The notes beneath the pieces were generated by a model that searched no databases, was not told where the DNA came from, and saw only the letters and a list, made by a program, of their open reading frames with translations. Positions 31,605 through 38,400 of a DNA stretch of 41,751 nt are shown in pieces. The position numbers were made by a program, and so were the translations under genes. Every line of letters begins with the position of its first letter. The first letter of the stretch is position 1. The stretch comes from a virus, in the IMG/VR virus record IMGVR_UViG_3300021961_005306, positions 1 through 41,751 of that record; one strand, 5' to 3'.

Positions 31605-32504
31605 ATGAAGAACACACACCTAGAGCATCCTGAAGACACGATTTTATATAATCGTGAGGCATTCAACAATATGTTGAGGTTTCTTCGTGAACGCAATAGC
31701 AAACTGTCTGTAAAGTGGGACGGTGCTCCTGCTATTGTGTTCGGTACTAATCCCGAGAATGGTAAGTTCTTTGTGGGAACTAAGAGTGTATTCAATAAGA
31801 AGAAGATCAAGATCAATTATACTCACAATGATATAGAAGTTTATCATGGCGATAAACCTCACGTCGCATCTATTCTTCATATGTGCATGGAGAAGTTGCC
31901 TAAGGTTCGTGGTGTTTATCAAGGAGATTTTATTGGTTTCGGTGGAACTGATACCTTTGAACCCAATACTATAATGTATAAGTTTCCTGAAGAAGTCAAC
32001 CAATCCATTGTATTTGCTGCACATACCAGTTATGATGGCAATACAATGAAGGAGATGTGTGCATCTTTTGGTGCGGCATATTATATTCGAGAGAATGCCT
32101 TTGATGTGAAGTTTGTGAACACCAATGCATATGTTACCTCCCGTAGTCGTAGAGTTGATTGTCTTCTTACTCTTGCAGGTATGGTTAGCAATTTTGTTAG
32201 ATTCCCTGGAGAAAAAGAAGGACAAGAACTGAAAGTTGCAGTCAATAAGTGTATTCGTTTGCAACAGGATATTGACTGTGCAGGTATGTCTAAGATGCAA
32301 ACTTATCTCTACAAACTTATCATTCAGATCAAGCATTTGTTGATGGAAGGATTCTCCTCCTATGAGAACGTTCAGTGTATGTTTGAGGGTGTAGATTGTG
32401 AGCATGAGGGTTATGTTATGTCCAACCAGTTTGGTGCATTTAAGTTGGTGAATCGCCGTGAGTTTTCATACCGTAATTTCACCAAGAAAAAGAACTGGGT
32501 GTGA
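31605..32504 (+). CDS. Ligase-like nucleotidyltransferase
   Basis: The 299-residue protein carries motifs of the covalent nucleotidyltransferase (RNA/DNA ligase) superfamily. They are KWDGAPAIVFG (motif I, K37 as candidate AMP acceptor), GVYQGDFIGFG (motif III/IIIa region, 103-113), EHEGYVM (motif IV, E268-G-x-V) and FGAFKLVNRREF (motif V, K280). The distance between motifs III and IV is large because of a helical insert (about 185-260). There is no separate OB fold after motif V, so it is a minimal core. It may repair tRNA or DNA, or modify a phage protein by adenylylation. I believe related cyanophage genes are listed as a DUF family, but cannot check this. Nothing resembling a Shine-Dalgarno precedes the ATG. 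Confidence 0.7.
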   Translation: MKNTHLEHPEDTILYNREAFNNMLRFLRERNSKLSVKWDGAPAIVFGTNPENGKFFVGTKSVFNKKKIKINYTHNDIEVYHGDKPHVASILHMCMEKLPKVRGVYQGDFIGFGGTDTFEPNTIMYKFPEEVNQSIVFAAHTSYDGNTMKEMCASFGAAYYIRENAFDVKFVNTNAYVTSRSRRVDCLLTLAGMVSNFVRFPGEKEGQELKVAVNKCIRLQQDIDCAGMSKMQTYLYKLIIQIKHLLMEGFSSYENVQCMFEGVDCEHEGYVMSNQFGAFKLVNRREFSYRNFTKKKNWV

Positions 32505-32558
32505 CAGTTGCCGAACTGCACACTACCGCTTGCAATCGGCACCGATCGGTGCAATACT
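32501..32558 (+). promoter_or_regulatory. Early cassette promoter
   Basis: GTGACAGTTGCCGAACTGCAC, then CCGC, TTGCAA (32530-32535), 17 bases, AATACT (32553-32558). The leader TATAAGAGTCAAAGGAACAC carries the ribosome-binding AAAGGA. The -35 region starts at the preceding stop codon. Confidence 0.75.
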
Positions 32559-32581
32559 ATAAGAGTCAAAGGAACACACAC

Positions 32582-33007
32582 ATGGCAACTCGTTCACGCA
32601 TTGGTATCGAACTCTCCGATGGTTCTGTACTCTCTGCCTACCATCATTGGGATGGTTATCCTGAGTGGTTGGGTCGTATTCTGAAGACTCACTATAACAC
32701 TAAAGAGAAAGTTGCTGAACTGATTGATGGTGGTGACATGAGTTCTTGTTGGACTAATGAGCGTTGGAGTAACGATTTGCTAGATCGCCACCGTGAAGAG
32801 TATGGTCCTCAATATTACTCTCAACGTGGTGAAGATTCTCCTCCTCGTCTCGATTCTGATCTGTGTGAGTATCTCCTCCCCAATAATAGTGAAGAGTATG
32901 CTTACATCTTCCGTGATGGTGAGTGGTTGTGTTATAACATGCACGAGTTTGATGATAACAAACTACCTGAGATTGTTCAGATTTCTTCTGCAGCACTTGC
33001 GGTTTAG
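32582..33007 (+). CDS. Conserved phage protein (MATRSRIGI type, 141 aa)
   Basis: The true start is the ATG after the cassette leader; the frame is open further upstream only through promoter sequence. The product starts MATRSRIGIELSDGSVLSAY, then HHWDGYPEWLGRIL. I recognise this combination from many phages of marine hosts as a protein of unknown function. A conserved Trp/Asp pair and an acidic C-terminal half are visible. Confidence 0.75.
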   Translation: MATRSRIGIELSDGSVLSAYHHWDGYPEWLGRILKTHYNTKEKVAELIDGGDMSSCWTNERWSNDLLDRHREEYGPQYYSQRGEDSPPRLDSDLCEYLLPNNSEEYAYIFRDGEWLCYNMHEFDDNKLPEIVQISSAALAV

Positions 33008-33011
33008 TATT

Positions 33012-33209
33012 ATGCAAATCAACGAAAGATTGAACCAAGTTATTGACAACCTTACCAAGGCAGTTAATGTATGTTATGAGGTAGATAGTAGTTGTGAGGA
33101 TACAGAGAAATCTTATCCTTTTGCCACTGGTTATTCTAAGTCTGCAATGAATGTTGCAATTCAAGATCTAAGAATTATCATGGATTATCTGAACTCGGAT
33201 AACTATTAG
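33012..33209 (+). CDS. Small helical protein (65 aa)
   Basis: MQINERLNQVIDNLTKAVNV with a second helix (SAMNVAIQDLRIIMDYLNSD). It follows the previous gene by 4 bases in a different frame, so an apparent longer ORF through this region is not used. The function is unknown. Confidence 0.6.
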   Translation: MQINERLNQVIDNLTKAVNVCYEVDSSCEDTEKSYPFATGYSKSAMNVAIQDLRIIMDYLNSDNY

Positions 33210-33266
33210 GACAGTTGACGTGCTGGCACACTACCGCTTGTGGTGTGCCCCATTTCATGCAATACT
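33210..33266 (+). promoter_or_regulatory. Early cassette promoter
   Basis: GACAGTTGACGTGCTGGCAC, then CCGC, TTGTGG (33238-33243), 17 bases, AATACT (33261-33266). The leader is AAAAGAGTCAAAGAAACAC. Confidence 0.75.
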
Positions 33267-33291
33267 AAAAGAGTCAAAGAAACACACACAA

Positions 33292-33564
33292 ATGACTGAA
33301 TACATTTGCATCAGTTTCGGACCTTCTGAAGACGTTAATCGTCTCGGTTGGTGGAATCGTAAAGAACGATTCTCCACTCAACGAGCAGCAGAACGTTGTG
33401 GTCTTGATCAAATGCCTATTGCAGGCACTTTCGGTTATGTTGTTATTCGTGAGATGGAAGATGAGTGGGAGATTGTTGATGAGATCGGTCTTGCTGGTGC
33501 ATCTGTAACAGCAACTCGTTTCTCCTATTCTGTTCAACCTGCACCTGATCTTATCCTGGTTTGA
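33292..33564 (+). CDS. Small hypothetical protein (90 aa)
   Basis: The start is the ATG after the cassette leader. The product is MTEYICISFGPSEDVNRLGW, then an Arg/Gln-rich part and a beta-rich acidic end (VIREMEDEWEIVDEIGLAGA). It overlaps the next gene by 4 bases. The function is unknown. Confidence 0.65.
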   Translation: MTEYICISFGPSEDVNRLGWWNRKERFSTQRAAERCGLDQMPIAGTFGYVVIREMEDEWEIVDEIGLAGASVTATRFSYSVQPAPDLILV

Positions 33565-33755
33565 TTATGAACACTGGTTACACTCTCAACCGAGTTAATT
33601 TCACTAAGGATGAGGAAACTTGCATCCTTAAGTTTCTCAACCATGCACGAGAATGTGGGTATCCTAGTGCTAACGAACCATGGTATTCAGTCATTGACAG
33701 TATCATCCGAAAGTATTATGATTCTAATGTAAAAGAATACCAATCTCCACTGTGA
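33561..33755 (+). CDS. Small hypothetical protein (64 aa)
   Basis: The product (MNTGYTLNRVNFTKDEETCI from the third codon) continues with helical segments (LKFLNHARECGYPSANEPWY). It overlaps the previous gene by 4 bases. The function is unknown. Confidence 0.6.
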   Translation: MIMNTGYTLNRVNFTKDEETCILKFLNHARECGYPSANEPWYSVIDSIIRKYYDSNVKEYQSPL

Positions 33756-33809
33756 CAGTTGCCGAACTGCACACCATTTCCCCCATTGGGGTCGATTCTG
33801 TGTCATATT
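33753..33809 (+). promoter_or_regulatory. Early cassette promoter, divergent -10
   Basis: TGACAGTTGCCGAACTGCAC matches the upstream block of the 32.5 kb copy exactly. The rest is CCATTTCCCCCATTGGGG and CATATT (33804-33809). No -35 stands at 17 bases, and the ATG is only 6 bases past the -10. Confidence 0.55.
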
Positions 33810-33815
33810 AGGATC

Positions 33816-34136
33816 ATGGAAAACAACGCAACTCAAATGTCACTCTTTCGTCAAGGTTGGAAGGCAGAAGTATATTTTGGCAGTGAGTTGACTGCTCACC
33901 ACCTGAACACTCGTTCGGTGTATCGTTTCAAAGAGAATAGCGACATTGCTATCACTCACTCTGCAAAGTATGTTGATGATGGATCTGTGGATGTCTTCAC
34001 AGTTTCTTATCGTAAAGAGATCAATCCTCGTCACTCGGTTACTGAAACTGTTGAGACTTTTGATAACTGGTTGGATGCATACTACTGCGGTGTGCAGTGT
34101 GTGAACAACCTGAACATGGACCTCATCGCTAACTGA
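33816..34136 (+). CDS. Hypothetical protein (106 aa)
   Basis: The ATG follows the -10 element closely, so the message may be leaderless. The product is MENNATQMSLFRQGWKAEVY, a beta-rich body and a hydrophobic/aromatic end (FDNWLDAYYCGVQCVNNLNM). The function is unknown. Confidence 0.65.
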   Translation: MENNATQMSLFRQGWKAEVYFGSELTAHHLNTRSVYRFKENSDIAITHSAKYVDDGSVDVFTVSYRKEINPRHSVTETVETFDNWLDAYYCGVQCVNNLNMDLIAN

Positions 34137-34141
34137 AACTC

Positions 34142-34282
34142 ATGCGAATCGCACTCCTGATTGCTACACTCGCTCTTGGATGTAAGGTTGGTCTTGCTGC
34201 TCATGCAACAGTCAATGAGTTTCAAGAAATGCAGGCAGATCGCTTCTGCCAAGTTGATCCTAACTACTGCAACGCAAAATGA
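34142..34282 (+). CDS. Small exported or membrane protein (46 aa)
   Basis: It has an N-terminal hydrophobic segment (MRIALLIATLALGCKVGLAA) with a Cys that could make a weak lipobox (ALGC), and a short polar tail with two Cys. It overlaps the next gene by 4 bases. The function is unknown. Confidence 0.55.
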   Translation: MRIALLIATLALGCKVGLAAHATVNEFQEMQADRFCQVDPNYCNAK

Positions 34283-34533
34283 TTGATAACAACAATGGCA
34301 TCACATACAAACGCAACCTAAATGAGTTGGTTTGGTATCAAGAATGGATCTACAAGAATGGTCAATTTATCGGTGAGATTTTCACTGATATTGATGGCGA
34401 AGGATACAATCTTCGCAAGGTAGATGAGATCCAACTCGCTGACAATAGTGTAACAACTATCCTCAGCAATATTGCAAACTTTATGACAGTTTGCGACGCA
34501 AAAGATTTTGTTAATCAAGCAGGAGGACTTTGA
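34279..34533 (+). CDS. Small hypothetical protein (84 aa)
   Basis: MIDNNNGITYKRNLNELVWY and a beta-rich centre (YKNGQFIGEIFTDIDGEGYN) lead to a helix. Its last base is the first of the next ATG. The function is unknown. Confidence 0.6.
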   Translation: MIDNNNGITYKRNLNELVWYQEWIYKNGQFIGEIFTDIDGEGYNLRKVDEIQLADNSVTTILSNIANFMTVCDAKDFVNQAGGL

Positions 34534-34730
34534 TGAACTACGACTACAAAACTGTGCGACGTGATCGACTAGTCGATCTTGTGGGTGATTATCTGAGTGA
34601 TGAGGACACAACTCCAGATCAGTTCTATACTGAAATATTGGAAGAAGTGAAGTCATGGGTAGACTATCATGAGAAACATGCCGCGAAGTGCAATGCACTC
34701 TATGTCAAACTACATGGGTTGGCAAAGTAA
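34533..34730 (+). CDS. Small acidic helical protein (65 aa)
   Basis: The ATG has AGGAGG 6 bases upstream; a TTG one codon earlier is less likely. The product has three helices (RDRLVDLVGDYLSDEDTTPD, EILEEVKSWVDYHEKHAAKC). The function is unknown. Confidence 0.65.
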   Translation: MNYDYKTVRRDRLVDLVGDYLSDEDTTPDQFYTEILEEVKSWVDYHEKHAAKCNALYVKLHGLAK

Positions 34731-34736
34731 AATTGT

Positions 34737-34792
34737 GACAGTTATCGTACTGTCCACCATCGCTTGATTTCCGCACCGATCGGTGCAATACT
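34737..34792 (+). promoter_or_regulatory. Early cassette promoter
   Basis: GACAGT-TATCGT-ACTGTC inverted repeat, then CACCATCGC, TTGATT (34764-34769), 17 bases, AATACT (34787-34792). Between the boxes is GCACCGATCGGTGC, identical to the 32.5 kb copy. The leader TATAAGAGTCAAAGGAATCGC follows. Confidence 0.78.
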
Positions 34793-34817
34793 ATAAGAGT
34801 CAAAGGAATCGCATCAA

Positions 34818-35066
34818 ATGCAACTCACCTCCAAAGATGGCAACATGGTTGTTGACTTCTACCCCGTCAAGTTCCACGATGGAACTATCAACGAGTCCCG
34901 CATGATTAAGATTGTTTCGTTCATGGGTGGCACTCAATCTAAGTCTCTCATTAACAAGAAAGACTTCCAACGTGAGGTAGATTCTCGCGTCGAAGGTTAC
35001 GGTTACGATGTAACTGGGTTCAACGAGATTCCCCAGTTTCAAGGTGCTCTCGGGATGGCATGTTGA
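34818..35066 (+). CDS. Small hypothetical protein (82 aa)
   Basis: MQLTSKDGNMVVDFYPVKFH with a central basic helix (QSKSLINKKDFQREVDSRVE). It starts at the ATG after the cassette leader. The function is unknown. Confidence 0.65.
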   Translation: MQLTSKDGNMVVDFYPVKFHDGTINESRMIKIVSFMGGTQSKSLINKKDFQREVDSRVEGYGYDVTGFNEIPQFQGALGMAC

Positions 35067-35108
35067 TGTAAAACAATGTCCCTAATCAAACAACATTTGT
35101 ATAACAAA

Positions 35109-35309
35109 ATGCAATTCCAAGTTACTGACATCGAGTTTGATTTTGACTCTGATGATGATGACTTTCCTGAGCATGAGTTTAGTAACATTACCGACGAAAC
35201 TGTTGGTATGATTTGGGAAGCGGATGATGAAGATGATCTCATCGAAGAGATAACAGCAGCAACAGGATTTTGCATCAAAACTATCAACTATCGTCACGTT
35301 CTTAACTAA
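35109..35309 (+). CDS. Small very acidic protein (66 aa)
   Basis: I chose the internal ATG (MQFQVTDIEFDFDSDDDDFP), because this opening and the segment IWEADDEDDLIEEITAATGF match a small protein I know from many cyanophages. An upstream ATG (35076) adds 11 residues. Its charge suggests a protein-binding or DNA-mimic role, but none is shown. Confidence 0.65.
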   Translation: MQFQVTDIEFDFDSDDDDFPEHEFSNITDETVGMIWEADDEDDLIEEITAATGFCIKTINYRHVLN

Positions 35310-35311
35310 CA

Positions 35312-35482
35312 ATGACAATGCACACTTCCTACACTGATCGATACTCTGTCGAAGAGGCATATGATGGAGATTGGGATGATATTATGTCCCCAGATGCCTA
35401 CGAAGAGTATATTGAACGCAAACAGTTTGCTAAGTCGAACGGATACGCTTATCCTGCTTATCGTACACTGCACAACTACTAA
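35312..35482 (+). CDS. Small hypothetical protein (56 aa)
   Basis: The product starts MTMHTSYTDRYSVEEAYDGD, then acidic helices, and ends in a Tyr-rich segment (SNGYAYPAYRTLHNY). It follows the previous gene by 2 bases. The function is unknown. Confidence 0.55.
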   Translation: MTMHTSYTDRYSVEEAYDGDWDDIMSPDAYEEYIERKQFAKSNGYAYPAYRTLHNY

Positions 35483-35509
35483 TTTGCTACACTAATCTGA
35501 GGAACTATC

Positions 35510-35782
35510 ATGCTCAAGAAAGTATCATCCAACAAGGAAACTCCTTCTCCTGTTGTAGTGAACAAAGGAAAGCATGGGTATAACTGTTGGGTGTATGTAA
35601 GCACGATTCAGAAGAATCAAAACACTTACCATAAGTATAAAGTTGCCCACACATTTAAGAAAAAGTTTGTATCTAGGGAGGATGCACTTCTGTATGGTTG
35701 GGCAAAGATTAACGGATACAATGAGACAACGTTTGATGTACCAATGCGCCACAAGCCAAAGCATGATTTAGTAACAATCTAG
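35510..35782 (+). CDS. Small basic protein (90 aa)
   Basis: The product is Lys-rich (MLKKVSSNKETPSPVVVNKG; KVAHTFKKKFVSREDALLYG) with a conserved-looking YNCWVYVST strand. GAGGAAC precedes the ATG. It could bind nucleic acid, but no domain was recognised. Confidence 0.6.
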   Translation: MLKKVSSNKETPSPVVVNKGKHGYNCWVYVSTIQKNQNTYHKYKVAHTFKKKFVSREDALLYGWAKINGYNETTFDVPMRHKPKHDLVTI

Positions 35783-35812
35783 TTTGCTACACTTTCGCTT
35801 TTTTTGAGATCG

Positions 35813-35843
35813 GGGGCGTCGGGGATGACCTGATGCCCCTTTT
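35813..35843 (+). terminator. Intrinsic terminator
   Basis: GGGGCGTC pairs with GATGCCCC (8 pairs, one G-U) and is followed by four T. A seven-T run stands just upstream. Confidence 0.65.
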
Positions 35844-35877
35844 CAGTAAAATTGCAGGTTTTTGCTGTTTTTGATCT

Positions 35878-35895
35878 AGTGGTGGCAAGGGATCT
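35878..35895 (+). repeat. 18-base repeat, copy 2 (non-coding)
   Basis: AGTGGTGGCAAGGGATCT, identical to 29993-30010. It lies in a 250-base non-coding gap. The rest of that gap (35896-35960) holds no ORF. Confidence 0.7.
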
Positions 35896-35959
35896 CAGCG
35901 AGACAAATGTGAGACCTGCCAGGATACCACGAGACTAGGACAAAACGCAGCATGTGCCA

Positions 35960-36011
35960 ATCCACAAGGCGCACACCATTCTCCCCATTGGTCGCCATTT
36001 GCTGCAATACT
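35960..36011 (+). promoter_or_regulatory. Early cassette promoter, CCCCATTGG subtype
   Basis: CGCACACCATTCTCCCCATTG, then CCATTTGCTGC and AATACT (36006-36011). It lacks a -35 at normal distance but shares CCCCATTGG and CCATTTGCTGCAATACTAAG with the copy at 36.3 kb. Confidence 0.55.
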
Positions 36012-36033
36012 AAGATCAATCAAACGAAACGAA

Positions 36034-36246
36034 ATGAACCTCTATATCATCAACAACGTCCTCTCTGATTATACCTCTGGCATGTGTGTGATTGCTGCTG
36101 AATCGAAAGAACAATGCCGCGAATTGTTTATCTCTGAGTTCAGTGAGTATCATGCTGATGATTTCGATAAGTGGGGCAAGTTCACTGTCATCGAAAATGT
36201 GCAACATCCTGCTGGTGTTGTAGAGTATGTGTATGGAGGAGGTTAG
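36034..36246 (+). CDS. Small hypothetical protein (70 aa)
   Basis: MNLYIINNVLSDYTSGMCVI, then an acidic helix (ESKEQCRELFISEFSEYHAD) and a Val-rich end. The function is unknown; the fold may be small alpha/beta. Confidence 0.65.
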   Translation: MNLYIINNVLSDYTSGMCVIAAESKEQCRELFISEFSEYHADDFDKWGKFTVIENVQHPAGVVEYVYGGG

Positions 36247-36257
36247 TAAAGAGAAAT

Positions 36258-36316
36258 TGTGACAGTCGGCAGAGTGTCCACCATTTCCCCCATTGGTCCC
36301 CATTTGCTGCAATACT
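36258..36316 (+). promoter_or_regulatory. Early cassette promoter, CCCCATTGG subtype
   Basis: GTGACAGTCGGCAGAGTGTCC, ACCATTTCCCCCATTGGTCC, CCATTTGCTGC and AATACT (36311-36316), then the leader AAGAGAGTCAAAGAAC. Confidence 0.65.
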
Positions 36317-36340
36317 AAGAGAGTCAAAGAACGCCACGCA

Positions 36341-36574
36341 ATGCACGCTCTTCAAACCATGTCCTTCGCTGATCGTGAAATGTTTGCTTACAACAACTAT
36401 CAGGAGCGTAAGCAACAACAACTCGCTGCAATCGCACCTGAGTTGCGTATCAAATACTGCTTCGAGTTCCTGGAGCAATATGTTGCCGAAGGTGATGATC
36501 TGATGGCAGCAAAGTGTTACGATGGTATCGCTAAGTACAGCGACGTTCTTGACTACTCTGAGGCACATTACTGA
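36341..36574 (+). CDS. Small helical protein (77 aa)
   Basis: The start is the ATG after the leader (MHALQTMSFADREMFAYNNY). The body is helical with Gln/Glu-rich stretches (YQERKQQQLAAIAPELRI). Its last base begins the next micro-ORF. The function is unknown. Confidence 0.65.
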   Translation: MHALQTMSFADREMFAYNNYQERKQQQLAAIAPELRIKYCFEFLEQYVAEGDDLMAAKCYDGIAKYSDVLDYSEAHY

Positions 36575-36627
36575 TGACAACTGTTCTTCTTGGTTCACTA
36601 ATCATTCTCTGGTTCTTTACGAAATGA
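36574..36627 (+). CDS. Possible membrane micropeptide (17 aa)
   Basis: MTTVLLGSLIILWFFTK fills the gap between two genes exactly. It starts in the TGATG of the previous stop and ends in the ATGA of the next start. The sequence is a single membrane-length hydrophobic stretch with a polar N-terminus. It could be real or only a link for translational coupling. Confidence 0.4.
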   Translation: MTTVLLGSLIILWFFTK

Positions 36628-36809
36628 CTATCACCAAAGCACAAGCACTTTCACAGTTCAAGTATAACTGGAAAGTCGAAACATTGCGTACCAAATGGAA
36701 TAAAGATCTGGTTGCAAAACGTGAAGCATGGAATAACTTCACCGATGCACTTTGCAAAGAAGGATATATTACTGCATCGCAATATGATCGTTGGTCTAAC
36801 CCTTTCTGA
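36624..36809 (+). CDS. Small helical protein (61 aa)
   Basis: The start is the ATG in the ATGA overlap (MTITKAQALSQFKYNWKVET). The product is basic and Trp-rich (WNKDLVAKREAWNNFTDALC). The function is unknown. Confidence 0.6.
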   Translation: MTITKAQALSQFKYNWKVETLRTKWNKDLVAKREAWNNFTDALCKEGYITASQYDRWSNPF

Positions 36810-36824
36810 ACACACAAACAAACA

Positions 36825-37151
36825 ATGGAACTGACACAATCCTTTCCTCCTGTTGATGCCATGATCGAGAAACTCTCTGGTGTTGACTATAAGAAACAAC
36901 TGAATAAGTACATGGACATTGTTGAAACAATCTGTGTCTATGTTGCTGCAATCGCTACTGTCCTCATCGAAAAGATTCAAACTATGAAACTCACCACTCC
37001 TGACAAGTTCACCAAGTTCTTCTATCTTAACATCAACTTCCGTGCTACATCTGGTGATGAGATTATCGGTTTGAGTGTTGGCAATCGTTACATCGGTTTG
37101 TATAGCGATTCGATCAACTGGGGGATTCTAGACGAGAACGGCGCACTGTGA
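36825..37151 (+). CDS. Hypothetical protein (108 aa)
   Basis: MELTQSFPPVDAMIEKLSGV is followed by a hydrophobic helix (ICVYVAAIATVLIEKIQ) and a beta-rich end. An intrinsic terminator follows the stop by 3 bases. The function is unknown. Confidence 0.65.
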   Translation: MELTQSFPPVDAMIEKLSGVDYKKQLNKYMDIVETICVYVAAIATVLIEKIQTMKLTTPDKFTKFFYLNINFRATSGDEIIGLSVGNRYIGLYSDSINWGILDENGAL

Positions 37152-37154
37152 AGC

Positions 37155-37188
37155 AAAGGTGGACAGTCTTTGAACTGTCCACCTTTTT
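37155..37188 (+). terminator. Intrinsic terminator in the early cassette
   Basis: AAAGGTGGACAGT, loop CTTTGA, ACTGTCCACCTTT form a perfect 13-pair stem that runs into TTTTT. It is the clearest example of the GGACAGT-N6-ACTGTCC element present in weaker form at other copies. Confidence 0.9.
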
Positions 37189-37217
37189 CCCCAAAGGCAC
37201 CTGAAAGGTGCAATACT
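37189..37217 (+). promoter_or_regulatory. Early cassette promoter
   Basis: CCCCAAAGGCACCTGAAAGG, then TGC and AATACT (37212-37217). There is no good -35. The leader TATAAGAGTCAAAGGAATTG matches the other copies. Confidence 0.6.
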
Positions 37218-37243
37218 ATAAGAGTCAAAGGAATTGAACCCAA

Positions 37244-37462
37244 ATGACTTTCACTGATGCACTGATTGCCGCAGGTTATGTATTCGATGATGAGAATTAT
37301 GATGGTTGTTATGTAAAACAAGACTCTGCAGGTTTCATTCACTGTTATCAAGAAAATGCAGATGATGAGACTGACACTCTCTGGAATTATGTAAAGATGT
37401 CTGATGATTTTGATGTTATCACTGAGGTAACTTTCAATCCCGAAACTGACACCATCAACTGA
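37244..37462 (+). CDS. Small acidic protein (72 aa)
   Basis: MTFTDALIAAGYVFDDENYD and a strongly acidic middle (QENADDETDTLWNYVKMSDD). The start is the ATG after the leader. The function is unknown. Confidence 0.65.
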   Translation: MTFTDALIAAGYVFDDENYDGCYVKQDSAGFIHCYQENADDETDTLWNYVKMSDDFDVITEVTFNPETDTIN

Positions 37463-37470
37463 GAATTAAC

Positions 37471-37647
37471 ATGAAAACGTTCTACATCTCTGACGGCACT
37501 TTGTATCGCAATCGTCGCATGAGTAAGGTTGCATTGAGTGCATCTGATCGTTACTATTTGCGAAAGACGACATCATTTATTGATCGCGTCTGGGTGTATT
37601 TTAGTGGGATCGAAGATGACTTCCGTTTGCTTCATATGCCAATGTGA
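37471..37647 (+). CDS. Small basic protein (58 aa)
   Basis: MKTFYISDGTLYRNRRMSKV, then an aromatic/basic body (RKTTSFIDRVWVYFSGIEDD). It follows the previous gene by 8 bases and ends in a cassette terminator remnant. The function is unknown. Confidence 0.55.
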   Translation: MKTFYISDGTLYRNRRMSKVALSASDRYYLRKTTSFIDRVWVYFSGIEDDFRLLHMPM

Positions 37648-37693
37648 GAACTGTCCACCTTTTTCCCCAAACGCACTCAAAAGGTGCAATACT
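37648..37693 (+). promoter_or_regulatory. Early cassette promoter
   Basis: GAACTGTCCACCTTTTTCCC, CGCACTCAAAAGGTGC and AATACT (37688-37693), then TATAAGAGTCAAAGGAATCGC. It is nearly identical to the copy at 37.2 kb from ACTGTCC onward, but lacks the left arm of the hairpin. Confidence 0.65.
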
Positions 37694-37719
37694 ATAAGAG
37701 TCAAAGGAATCGCACTTAA

Positions 37720-37902
37720 ATGTCTCAACAACTCTCCGCAACAATCTATCGTCAACTGTTCACAGATGTTGAGTGGGATGCTATTTGTTCTGCGATGAAA
37801 GATTATGCAGATTATGGTGATGAAGAGTCTGCGATTGCCGACTCGATTGATGCAAAGATCACCAACATTTTTCGTCTGACCGATAACAATGTCACGGCGT
37901 AA
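37720..37902 (+). CDS. Small acidic protein (60 aa)
   Basis: MSQQLSATIYRQLFTDVEWD, continuing with an acidic helix (MKDYADYGDEESAIADSIDA). It starts after the leader. The function is unknown. Confidence 0.65.
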   Translation: MSQQLSATIYRQLFTDVEWDAICSAMKDYADYGDEESAIADSIDAKITNIFRLTDNNVTA

Positions 37903-37930
37903 GTATCTTACATTCAAGTCACCTAATCGC

Positions 37931-38044
37931 ATGAAAGTTCTAGGATTAGTTTTCATTTTGTTCTTCATCTTTAGTCCATCTGTTCGATACACTACGGGTG
38001 AAGTCTTTCACTTTGTAGGTAACACCATTCAAGGAAACAACTGA
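37931..38044 (+). CDS. Small membrane protein (37 aa)
   Basis: MKVLGLVFILFFIFSPSVRY is a membrane segment followed by a short polar tail. The MKVLGL start resembles a small cyanophage membrane protein I recall. A longer frame from 37889 would overlap the upstream gene. The function is unknown. Confidence 0.55.
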   Translation: MKVLGLVFILFFIFSPSVRYTTGEVFHFVGNTIQGNN

Positions 38045-38051
38045 GGACATT

Positions 38052-38228
38052 ATGTACATCGAAACTGACGAAGATCTGTTCAATCAAGCAATCGAAGTGA
38101 TGGAATTGTTAGAAGATTCTGTCGAGTATATTTGTGATGATCAGAAACTCTCTGGAGAGAAAGTATGGACAATGATTCATGAATTGTCACTGGCGAAGTT
38201 ACAACAATTCCCTTCCTATGATGACTGA
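38052..38228 (+). CDS. Small acidic helical protein (58 aa)
   Basis: MYIETDEDLFNQAIEVMELL, then DSVEYICDDQKLSGEKVWTM and a final helix. It overlaps the next gene by 11 bases. The function is unknown. Confidence 0.55.
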   Translation: MYIETDEDLFNQAIEVMELLEDSVEYICDDQKLSGEKVWTMIHELSLAKLQQFPSYDD

Positions 38229-38394
38229 AACCTTTCGCGTTCAAGTAGAAACCAACGACGGATGTTGTACCATTTGGTATGAACAATCTCGTGCAAAGAA
38301 TGCTTGTGATAAGATTCACAATCGCGTTCTTGATCAACTCGCTGGATTGAATCTTAAGAGAGTTGAAGTATCTCTGTCCCCTGCAACTATCTGA
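38218..38394 (+). CDS. Small hypothetical protein (58 aa)
   Basis: Two consecutive ATG codons are possible starts (MMTETFRVQVETNDGCCTIW). The fold looks alpha/beta with a helix (AKNACDKIHNRVLDQLAGLN). The function is unknown. Confidence 0.6.
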   Translation: MMTETFRVQVETNDGCCTIWYEQSRAKNACDKIHNRVLDQLAGLNLKRVEVSLSPATI

Positions 38395-38400
38395 TCTCCA

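Noticed and set aside
31644-32405. 253-codon open frame on the minus strand
   Set aside because: It is antisense to the ligase-like gene, whose motifs are clear, and has no ribosome site or promoter.
32501-32581. Longer N-terminus for the MATRSRIGI protein
   Set aside because: The segment is the early promoter cassette and its leader, repeated elsewhere in non-coding positions.
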